34,098 nt of DNA from Acidobacteriota bacterium (GTDB lineage Bacteria; Acidobacteriota; Polarisedimenticolia; J045), in assembly GCA_003696075.1 (NCBI GenBank), contig RFHH01000181.1:1-34098 (forward strand), read 5' to 3'. The translations under genes and the position numbers were made by a program. The first letter of the stretch is position 1; each line of letters begins with the position of its first letter. Under the pieces are notes generated by a model, which was not told the origin of the DNA, did no database searches, and saw only the letters and a list, made by a program, of their open reading frames with translations. Positions 1-6,567 of the stretch are shown here, piece after piece.

Positions 1-270
1 CGATAGGCCGCAGAAGGCCGCCGGAGGGCCGCCGCGCCCAGTGCGCTCGCTCGTCGGCCCTGATCCGACGGGAGCCCCCGCGCGAATCGCCCCCGAGGTC
101 GCCAGGACCGGTCGATCGACTCGCCGGGCTGGCCCGCGGCCCGCTCCGGTCCCCTTCCCGCCCGCCGCCCGCCGGCGGGCCGGCGGAGAGAGCCTCCCGT
201 CCCGGTTGCGGGACGCCGCGACCCCGTCGAGACTCCCGGCGGCTCCCTGTCGGGGCCGGGAGGAACACGC
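1..270. other. Left edge: no gene recognised
   Basis: I could not support a gene here. Two plus-strand frames stay open, but they run unbroken into the HAD gene in the wrong frame and their composition is only arginine/proline-rich GC translation. Positions 167-180 form a perfect 14-bp palindrome (GCCCGCCGGCGGGC), which may be a transcript-end hairpin of an upstream gene; there is no T-run next to it. A Shine-Dalgarno-like GGGAGGA at about 258-264 belongs to the next gene. Confidence 0.5.
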
Positions 271-909
271 GTGGCACCGGAGGCGGGCACGGCCCCACGG
301 ATCGAGTGGGAGCGGATCCGCGTGGTCGGCATCGACCTGATGGACACCCTCATCGTCGACCCGTTCCGGGAGGCGCTCGCCGAGGCGACCGGGGAGCGCA
401 TCGAGGATCTCGAGGGCCTCGTCGACCGGGGCGCTTGGCCGGCGTTCGAGCTCGGCGAGATCGACGAGGAGGGGTACGCCGCGCGCTACTTCCTGCCGGG
501 CAGCGGCCGGACGCTCGACGCGGCGAGGCTCCGGCGGGCCCTCTTCCGGCGCTACCGGTTCGTCCCGGGGATGCGCGACCTCGCCCGGGCGATCGCCCGC
601 GTCCGGCCGGTTCACGTGCTGTCGAACTACAGCCCCTGGTACGAAGCGATCCGCGAGCGCTTCGAGCTCGACCTCTTCGCCTCCGGACACCACCCCTCGT
701 ACGAGGTCGGAGCGCGCAAGCCCGATCCGGAGTACTTCCTCCGCGTCGCGCGTCGGATCGGCGTTCGTCCCTCGGCGATCCTGTTCGTCGATGACCGCGA
801 ACGCAACGTCCGGGGGGCGGCGAGTCTCGGGATCCCCTCGCTGAGGTTCGACAGCGCTACGCAGTTGCGCCGCGATCTGCGCCCGCTTCTCCGCGGCGCC
901 CGGGGGTGA
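271..909 (+). CDS. HAD-superfamily phosphatase, plant chloroplast FMN-hydrolase-like
   Basis: 212 aa, GTG start with GGGAGGA about seven bases upstream. It is a HAD-fold hydrolase. Motif I is GIDLMDTL with D22 as the expected nucleophile; motif II is in LSNYSP (S118/N119); motif III is the lysine of ARKPDPEYF (K150); motif IV is FVDDRERN (D174/D175). The segments DPFREAL after motif I, the WP.FE..EIDEE stretch and SNYSPWYE resemble, from memory, the small plant/cyanobacterial group that includes chloroplastic FMN hydrolase AtcpFHy1, so a phosphatase acting on FMN or another small phosphate ester is plausible. Oddly, the second acidic residue of the usual DxD motif is methionine (M24). No signal peptide, so cytoplasmic. 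Substrate unproven; fold assignment secure. Confidence 0.82.
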   Translation: MAPEAGTAPRIEWERIRVVGIDLMDTLIVDPFREALAEATGERIEDLEGLVDRGAWPAFELGEIDEEGYAARYFLPGSGRTLDAARLRRALFRRYRFVPGMRDLARAIARVRPVHVLSNYSPWYEAIRERFELDLFASGHHPSYEVGARKPDPEYFLRVARRIGVRPSAILFVDDRERNVRGAASLGIPSLRFDSATQLRRDLRPLLRGARG

Positions 910-973
910 GCCGCGAGCGGAATCTGGCGCGGCCGCCCGCCCGGCGTCATACTCCGCCTCGAGGACCGACGGG

Positions 974-1342
974 ATGGCTCGACCCAACCGACGTGTCCCG
1001 GGCTGGGCGGTCGGCCTCGTGCTCGCCGGTCTGCTGCTGATGGCGGCGGGCTGGCTGGCCGGCCGGGCCGGAGACTCCGGGAGCCAGCCGGCCGCGGCGG
1101 CGGCCGAGCAGGTGTTCTTCCGCGTCCCGGGGCTGAACTGCACCGGGTGCGAGCGCGAAGTCCGGCAGGGACTCGCCCAGCTCGATGGCGTCATCGACGT
1201 CGAGGCCTCGTTCCGGGCGCGAACGGCGCTCGTCACCTACGACCCCCGCCGGATCCGGCCCGAGGCGATCGCGAGAGCCATCAGCCGCCTCGGCTACGAC
1301 GCCGTCGAGGAAGACCCGCCCGTTCTCAAGGTTTCCCGCTGA
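974..1342 (+). CDS. Membrane-anchored heavy-metal-associated (HMA) domain protein
   Basis: 122 aa. ATG start with GAGG at 961-964. Residues 10-30 form one hydrophobic segment (signal anchor or signal peptide), followed by an Ala/Pro/Ser-rich linker. Residues about 46-112 are an HMA (MerP/CopZ-like) beta-alpha-beta-beta-alpha-beta domain with the metal-binding motif GLNCTGC (C56, C59) and a conserved RLGYDA ending. Such domains bind Cu(I), Hg(II) or Zn(II) through the two cysteines. The N-terminal segment would place it on the outer face of the membrane, like MerP. No metal P-type ATPase, MerT or metalloregulator is beside it, so the metal and partner cannot be named. The genes either side (HAD phosphatase, HPPD) give no metal context. 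Confidence 0.82.
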   Translation: MARPNRRVPGWAVGLVLAGLLLMAAGWLAGRAGDSGSQPAAAAAEQVFFRVPGLNCTGCEREVRQGLAQLDGVIDVEASFRARTALVTYDPRRIRPEAIARAISRLGYDAVEEDPPVLKVSR

Positions 1343-1368
1343 GTTCCGGCGGGATCCCCGTTTCGCGC

Positions 1369-1374
1369 TAGAAT
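1369..1374 (+). promoter_or_regulatory. Candidate -10 element (TAGAAT) for HPPD
   Basis: TAGAAT matches five of six bases of the sigma-70 -10 consensus and lies about 56 bases upstream of the HPPD start, in one of the few AT-richer spots of this spacer. No convincing -35 hexamer is seen at 16-18 bases. Confidence 0.4.
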
Positions 1375-1395
1375 CCGCGCCGCGCCCGCCGCGGA

Positions 1396-1416
1396 GCGCG
1401 CGGTCTCGCCGCGCGC
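1396..1416 (+). promoter_or_regulatory. GC hairpin in the HPPD leader, directly before the RBS
   Basis: GCGCGCGG (1396-1403) and CCGCGCGC (1409-1416) are perfect 8-bp arms around a five-base loop. The hairpin ends immediately before the purine-rich ribosome-binding site (GAGGGAGGAGGAG, 1417-1429). It could shield or position the RBS, or simply be a by-product of GC richness. Confidence 0.35.
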
Positions 1417-1429
1417 GAGGGAGGAGGAG

Positions 1430-2599
1430 ATGCCGGACACGAACCCTGGACGGGCTGGATCGCCCGCGAACGATCCGCTTCGCCTGATCGACGTCGATCA
1501 CGTCCGCTTCTACGTCGGGAACGCCAAGCAGGCGGCCTGGTACTACGCCGGCCTTTTCGGCTTCGAGATCCGGCAGCGCGCGGATCTGACGACCGGCAGC
1601 CGGGACGAGGCTTCGTACCTGCTCACCCAGGGCAACATCCGGCTGCTGTTGACGACCGGATTGCACAAGGAGCACCCCGCGTCGCTCGAGGTCCAGCGCT
1701 ACGGCGACGGGGTCAAGGACGTCGCTTTCACCGTCCGCGATGCGGCCGCCGCTTTCGAGCGGGCCGTCGCCAACGGGGCCGAACCGGCCTACGAGCCGGT
1801 CGAGGAAAGCGACGAGAACGGGACCGTGGTGCGAGCGGGGATCCGGACCTACGGGCGCGTGATCCACAGCTTCGTCAGCCGCCACGGCGGCTACACTCTC
1901 GACGCGGTCCGGGAGGGAGGACGCTTCATGCCCCGGTTCGAGCCGGCGGGCGCGGAGGCGATCAACCGCCACAACCGCGAGCGTCCCTGCGGCCTCGAGT
2001 TCATCGACCACTGCGTGGGCAACGTCGAGCTCGGGAAGATGGACGAGTGGGTGCGCTGGTACGAGGAAGTGCTCGGTTTCACGCTGTTCAAGCACTTCGA
2101 CGACAAGGACATCTCGACCGAGTACTCGGCGCTCATGTCGAAGGTGATGGACTCCGGATCGGGCGTGATCAAGATGCCGATCAACGAGCCCGCAGAGGGC
2201 CGCCGGAAGAGCCAGATCCAGGAATACCTCGAGTGGCACGACATGACTCCCGGGGTGCAGCATCTCGCCCTCCGCACGGGTGACGCCCTCGCCACCGTCG
2301 GGGAGCTGCGCCGGCGGGGCGTCGACTTCCTCGACGTTCCGCGCGCCTACTACGAGACGGTCTGGGACCGGGTGGGCGAGATCGCCGAGGATCGCGCAGA
2401 GGTCGAGAGGCTGGGGCTCCTGGTCGATCGAGACGACAAGGGATACCTCCTCCAGCTCTTCACCAAGCCCCTCCAGGACCGGCCGACGCTGTTCTTCGAG
2501 ATCATCTGCCGCCGCGGGAGCGAATCGTTCGGCAAGGGGAACTTCAAGGCGCTGTTCGAGGCTCTGGAGATGGAGCAGGCGCGCCGGGGAAATCTCTGA
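1430..2599 (+). CDS. hppD: 4-hydroxyphenylpyruvate dioxygenase
   Basis: 389 aa, a normal length for the family. It converts 4-hydroxyphenylpyruvate and O2 to homogentisate and CO2, the second step of tyrosine breakdown. Two vicinal-oxygen-chelate halves are visible: the N-terminal half starts at VDHVRFYVGNAKQAAWYY, and the catalytic half contains all three Fe(II) ligands: H194 in FIDHCVGNV, H278 in GVQHLAL and E357 in LFFEIICRRG. The C-terminal SFGKGNFKALFEA is typical of the C-terminal gate helix. ATG start with a strong GGGAGGAGGAG site. The next pathway enzyme, homogentisate dioxygenase, is in this window at 31926-33083, but about 29 kb away on the other strand, so the two are not one transcript. 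Confidence 0.97.
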   Translation: MPDTNPGRAGSPANDPLRLIDVDHVRFYVGNAKQAAWYYAGLFGFEIRQRADLTTGSRDEASYLLTQGNIRLLLTTGLHKEHPASLEVQRYGDGVKDVAFTVRDAAAAFERAVANGAEPAYEPVEESDENGTVVRAGIRTYGRVIHSFVSRHGGYTLDAVREGGRFMPRFEPAGAEAINRHNRERPCGLEFIDHCVGNVELGKMDEWVRWYEEVLGFTLFKHFDDKDISTEYSALMSKVMDSGSGVIKMPINEPAEGRRKSQIQEYLEWHDMTPGVQHLALRTGDALATVGELRRRGVDFLDVPRAYYETVWDRVGEIAEDRAEVERLGLLVDRDDKGYLLQLFTKPLQDRPTLFFEIICRRGSESFGKGNFKALFEALEMEQARRGNL

Positions 2600-2700
2600 G
2601 CCGTCGGGAGGCCCGCGATGCCGGTTGCGGACCGGACGCACTCCGCCGCCACCGACCGCCGGGGTGACCGCCGATCCCACCGGCCCGCCGCGGGACGGCG

Positions 2701-3711
2701 ATGCCGCTGATCGAACCCTCGGGCTACCGCCCGCCCGTCCTGCTGCGGAATCCGCACCTGCAGACGCTGATCGGAGCCCAGCTCCGGCGGGTTCCCGGCG
2801 TCCCGTTCGCCCGCGAGCGGCTCGAGCTTCCCGACGGGGATTTCCTCGATCTCGACTGGTGGAGGCAGGGTGCGGACCGCGTCGCGATCCTCTGCCACGG
2901 CCTCGAGGGGAACTCCCGGCGGGTCTACATGCGCGGAATGGCCCGAACGCTGGCCCGCCGCGGCTGGGACGTGCTCGCCTGGAACTACCGCGGCTGCGGC
3001 GGCGAGCCGAATCGCTTGCTCCGCAGCTATCACAGCGGGGCGACCGAAGACCTCGACGCCGTCGTCCGCCGCGCGTTGCAGGCCGGATACGCCCGGGTGG
3101 CGCTCGTCGGCTTCAGCCTCGGCGGCAACCTGGTGCTGAAATACCTCGGCGAGCGGGGACGCGGCGTCGAAGCCCGGATCGCCGCTGCCGCGGCGATCTC
3201 CGCGCCGTGCGATCTCGCGGCGAGCGCCGAGGCGATGGCCCGTCCTTCGCGCCGGCCCTACATGCGATACTTCCTGCGGACCCTGGCGCGAAAGGTCCGG
3301 GAAAAGTCGCGGCGCTTCCCCGGAGCGATCGATCCGAGGGCTCTTCGAGGCGTGCGGACGTTCCGCGAGTTCGACGGCTTGTACACCGCACCGGTCCACG
3401 GCTTCGCGTCGGCGGAGGACTACTGGAGGCGCGCGAGTTCCCTCCACGTCCTTCCCGACCTCGCCGTTCCGTCTCTCCTGCTCAACGCGCGGGACGATCC
3501 TTTCCTGGCCGGTGGGTGCTACCCGTCCGATCTGGCGCGCGGGCACTCTTTCCTCCATGCGGAGTTTCCGCGGCACGGCGGCCATGTCGGCTTCGTCAGC
3601 TTCGGCCACGGAGGGGAGTTCTGGTCGGAGTCGAGGGTGGCGGCGTTCCTCGACCGGCCCGGATCGGCCGGACGATCCTGCGACCTGCCGGCCGCGCCGG
3701 TGCTCCGATGA
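2701..3711 (+). CDS. YheT-like alpha/beta hydrolase
   Basis: 336 aa. Alpha/beta hydrolase of the YheT/COG0429 (ABHD1/3-like) group, which act as esterases or (phospho)lipases with mostly undefined substrates. The diagnostic N-terminal LLRNPHLQTL (about 15-24) is present, then CHGLEGNS (oxyanion region), WNYRGCGGEPN, the nucleophile elbow GFSLGGN (S139), the acid in NARDDPF (D265/D266) and the catalytic histidine in GGHVGF (H295). No signal peptide. The start is the first ATG of the conserved region; the upstream RBS is weak (GGGACGG). The last bases form ATGA with the following gene (3708-3711), so the two are probably translationally coupled. Confidence 0.9.
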   Translation: MPLIEPSGYRPPVLLRNPHLQTLIGAQLRRVPGVPFARERLELPDGDFLDLDWWRQGADRVAILCHGLEGNSRRVYMRGMARTLARRGWDVLAWNYRGCGGEPNRLLRSYHSGATEDLDAVVRRALQAGYARVALVGFSLGGNLVLKYLGERGRGVEARIAAAAAISAPCDLAASAEAMARPSRRPYMRYFLRTLARKVREKSRRFPGAIDPRALRGVRTFREFDGLYTAPVHGFASAEDYWRRASSLHVLPDLAVPSLLLNARDDPFLAGGCYPSDLARGHSFLHAEFPRHGGHVGFVSFGHGGEFWSESRVAAFLDRPGSAGRSCDLPAAPVLR

Positions 3712-5117
3712 TCGTTTCGCTTGGCCCGCCGGGCCGGCAGGCGGCGGTGCGCCGCGGCGGCGCGGCTTTCCGCGGCCGTGTGTCGGCGGAACGGTCGCAG
3801 CGGGGGCGGCGACCGGCACGGCTTCTCGCCGTGCTGCTGGCGTGGTCGTTCCTTTCCGCGGCCGCGGCCGCGCCGGAGGGGCTCCCGGGAAGCCCCGTGT
3901 ACTCGCGCGCCGAGCTGGTCGAGGAAATCGGCGGGACGGTGGAGTGGCGGTGGCGCTCCGTGGTGCACCTCGAGCTGCCGCAGCCGGACTGCGAGCGCGG
4001 AGCCTTCCGGTGCCGCCGGGACGCCGTCTACGGGCAGCTGATCGGGTTCTCCTTCCGGCAGGAGGTCGAACGGGAACCCGCTACCGGGGAACGCGGCGAG
4101 TCCGCCGCCAGGGGGCGGCTTCTGATCGCCGCCGACCTCGATCCGGAAGATGCGCTCGCCCTCGAGGACGCCCTCCTTTCGCATCTTCGGGCGTTGACCG
4201 CGCCCGACTTCGCCAGGCCGTTCGCCGGGATGGCCTTCCCCCGGGAACCGCTCTCGGCCGAGGCGTTCGCCTCGTCGGCACTCCCCGTCTGGATCTGCCG
4301 TGTGACCGGGGACGAGACGGTGGCCGACATCCTCGTCTTCGGCGAGCGGCGCAACCGGTTCTTCAGCAGGCCCGGGCCGCTCGCGGCCGAGGCGTGCGGG
4401 GTGATGGCCGAGGCGGTGTCGGAGGCCGCTCCGCGGACGATCCGGACCGGCAGGCTCGCGCGGGTGGTTCGCCGCCGTGACGTGACGCTGGAGGAGGGCT
4501 CGAGCCTCGAAGCTGCGTTCTGGTCGGACGCGCTGGCGGAACTGCCCGGCGCGATCGCGTTCGGCAAGCGGGAGGTCGGAGACCGGCCGACGGGATCGAT
4601 CCTCGACTGGAAGGGGCGCACGCTCGTCGCCCGGGAGGGGCGCTACCACGGCGTCGAGCGCACGCTGCGGGCGGGACCGGCCGCGCTCGACCTGGCCGGC
4701 CGGCCGCTGTGGGCGGCCCGCTGGCGCTTCGAAACGCGCCTCGAGCGGTTCGGTGCCCACCCGTCCGCCGATGCGGTGGAGGTCTCGTCGCTGCTGGTGG
4801 CGGCGGTCCCGATCCGCGATCCGCTGATGGATCGGGAGACCGCCAGCCGGACCCCCCTTTGGGTGCCCGCCCGCGAGCTCGTCGATCGAGCCGTCCGGAG
4901 AATCGACTCCGCCGCCGCCCCCGGTCCGCGGCAAGTGCTCGAAGCGCTGGCCGACCCCTCGCTCTGGCCCGCCGCCGGCGATTGGCTGCTCGTAGCCTGC
5001 CGGGAGGACGGAACCGCGCGGTACGCGATCGCACCGGCCGCCCCCGAGGTCGAGGTCGAAAACGCGGGCGAGGTCTGCGCCGCCGCGGAAGAGGTGCTGG
5101 CCCCGGCCGGACGCTGA
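3708..5117 (+). CDS. Secreted protein of unknown function, coupled to the hydrolase
   Basis: 469 aa, start ATG overlapping the TGA of the upstream hydrolase (ATGA at 3708-3711). The N-terminus is a long basic region followed by a hydrophobic stretch around residues 37-55 (LLAVLLAWSFLSAAAAA), a Sec signal peptide with Ala-rich cleavage site; an in-frame GTG at 3780 would give a signal peptide of more usual length. The mature part is mixed alpha/beta, acidic, with scattered cysteines (PDCERGAFRC, VWICRVTGDE) and no transmembrane segment or lipobox. I do not recognise a domain. The coupling suggests co-expression with the YheT-like hydrolase, but nothing in the sequence gives the job. Codon use looks like that of its neighbours. 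Confidence 0.75.
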   Translation: MIVSLGPPGRQAAVRRGGAAFRGRVSAERSQRGRRPARLLAVLLAWSFLSAAAAAPEGLPGSPVYSRAELVEEIGGTVEWRWRSVVHLELPQPDCERGAFRCRRDAVYGQLIGFSFRQEVEREPATGERGESAARGRLLIAADLDPEDALALEDALLSHLRALTAPDFARPFAGMAFPREPLSAEAFASSALPVWICRVTGDETVADILVFGERRNRFFSRPGPLAAEACGVMAEAVSEAAPRTIRTGRLARVVRRRDVTLEEGSSLEAAFWSDALAELPGAIAFGKREVGDRPTGSILDWKGRTLVAREGRYHGVERTLRAGPAALDLAGRPLWAARWRFETRLERFGAHPSADAVEVSSLLVAAVPIRDPLMDRETASRTPLWVPARELVDRAVRRIDSAAAPGPRQVLEALADPSLWPAAGDWLLVACREDGTARYAIAPAAPEVEVENAGEVCAAAEEVLAPAGR

Positions 5118-5562
5118 AATCCGGCCGGTGCCGCCCTTCCGCGGCTCCGGGGCGGCCGCGCGCCGGCGGGGGCGCATCCGCGGTCCGGCGGACCCCGGTC
5201 CTTGCCGTCGAGAACGAGGCGCATTCCCGGCGGCGAGCGTTTTTCCGGCCATCCCCTCGACTCGTGGCGATCGGCCGGCTCCGGCGAGCTCCGGAAGCGC
5301 TTTCTGACCGATGCCGGTCGTTTCCCCGTCGGTCGGACGGCGGATCGCACCGTCCAGGGGGCACGTCCCGTCGGTGAAGCGGGGAGAGGGGATCGGGCCC
5401 GAGCGAAGGGCCGCCGGTGGCCGCAACTTCCTCGGGGGCAAGGAATCGGCCGGCGCGACGCGCCGTCGCGGATGCACCTTGCCGCTGCGAGGTTCGAGGG
5501 CGGCCGGCCCCGCGGCCGGGGTGCCGGGCTGCTGTCGAGCCCGGAGGTTCCCGAGGACGGAG
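5118..5562. other. 445-bp gap without a recognised gene
   Basis: Open frames here are extensions of neighbouring frames with no start signal and low-complexity Arg/Gly/Ala/Pro content. A GC hairpin (CCGGCC 5504-5509 / GGCCGG 5514-5519) lies about 45 bases before the next start. I see no promoter hexamers and no RNA gene. It presumably holds the 3' end of the upstream transcript and the promoter of the VasI/TonB fusion gene. Confidence 0.45.
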
Positions 5563-6543
5563 ATGTCAGGCTACGCCCGGCGTCCCCTGTCCGGAAAGGA
5601 GCGCGATTTGCGACCGGCGGCCCTCATCGCGGCGGTTGCCGCCGGAGCGATTCCCGCGGCCGGCGGGGAAGACGCCCCGCGAACGGCGGAAGCGGCGCGG
5701 GCCGAGTTCGACCGCTGCGCGGCGATCGACTCGGCGGACGGGCGGCTCGCCTGCTACGACGGGCTGGCGGAGCGGTGGCATCTCCAGCGGGAACGGATCG
5801 CGCTCGGCGCTTGGAAGACGGAGACGCTCTACTCGAGCGCCGACGGGTCCTGGTCGCTTCGCGCGGCCATCCCCACCGAAGAGGACGAGAAGGCCGCGGG
5901 GCCGCCGACGGTCAGGATGATCTGGACGTGCGATCGCGGGTCGGGCGGCGTGCGGATCGAAGGCGGCCTCGGTGTGCGCCAGGCGGCGCTTCTGCCATGG
6001 AAGGCCGATGGGAAGGATGCCCGCACGTACGAGTTCGTCCCTGTTCCCGGCGGCCTCACGGCCACGGACCCTGCGGCGACTCTCGACTATTTGTCGGATG
6101 CCCGGCGCGTGCGGATCGCGATCCAGGAGGGCGGCGGGGAAAGGCGGGAGCTGTCCTTCCGCGTGGCTCCTGGGGTCAACGCGCTGATCGACGCGATGCG
6201 GAAGTGCGGCACGAAGATGGAGCCTAAGTCGTGGGGGCTCGCCGCGCTCGTCGATCCCAGCCGGCTCTCGCCTCCGCGCGCCGTGCACAAGGTGATGCCG
6301 GAGTACCCCGAGGTCGCCCGCAAGACATCCGAAGAGGGCAAGGTCGTTCTCCTGTGCAGCGTCGCGACCGATGGAACGCTCCGGGTCCTGAGGGTCTTGA
6401 ACGCGCCCGTGCTCGACCGGGGAATGGTCGAGGCGGCCGCCGCAGCGGTCTCGCAGTGGCGGTACGAGCCGGCGAGGCTGGACGGTGCCCCGTTCGAGAT
6501 GACCATCGCCGTCGTGGTCCGCTTCGTGCTGGACCGGCGGTAG
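5563..6543 (+). CDS. VasI/TagO-like domain fused to a TonB C-terminal domain
   Basis: 326 aa from ATG 5563 (GAGG at 5553-5556). An in-frame TTG at 5608 has an equally good site (GGAAAGGAG 5593-5601) and would start directly before the hydrophobic RPAALIAAVAAGAIPAA; both leave a Sec signal peptide. After it comes FDRCAAIDSADGRLACYDGL, the Cys...RLACYD signature of VasI/TagO-type T6SS-associated periplasmic proteins, and a middle part ending in a VasI-like ALIDAMRKCG pattern. From about residue 230 (PPRAVHKVMPEYPEVARK) to the end is a TonB C-terminal domain with EGKVVL and WRYEPARLDG motifs. There is no N-terminal TonB anchor plus Pro-rich linker in the usual form, so this is probably a periplasmic or anchored adaptor rather than a classical ExbBD-driven TonB. 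Convergent with the next gene (24-bp gap, no terminator seen). Confidence 0.78.
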   Translation: MSGYARRPLSGKERDLRPAALIAAVAAGAIPAAGGEDAPRTAEAARAEFDRCAAIDSADGRLACYDGLAERWHLQRERIALGAWKTETLYSSADGSWSLRAAIPTEEDEKAAGPPTVRMIWTCDRGSGGVRIEGGLGVRQAALLPWKADGKDARTYEFVPVPGGLTATDPAATLDYLSDARRVRIAIQEGGGERRELSFRVAPGVNALIDAMRKCGTKMEPKSWGLAALVDPSRLSPPRAVHKVMPEYPEVARKTSEEGKVVLLCSVATDGTLRVLRVLNAPVLDRGMVEAAAAAVSQWRYEPARLDGAPFEMTIAVVVRFVLDRR

Positions 6544-6567
6544 GCCCGGCCGCCGTTCTCCCCCACT

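Noticed and set aside
947-2680. A 577-codon minus-strand open frame
   Set aside because: It lies antisense to the HMA protein and HPPD, both with catalytic or metal motifs; no RBS or domain is visible in the antisense frame.
2280-3707. Upstream extension of the secreted 469-aa protein's frame
   Set aside because: It overlaps the C-terminus of HPPD and the whole YheT-like hydrolase in another frame, and is Arg/Pro/Ser low-complexity. The real start is the ATGA overlap at 3708.
6544-6567. Bidirectional terminator between the convergent TonB-fusion and Asp-box genes
   Set aside because: The 24-bp gap has no inverted repeat and no T-run long enough to support one.
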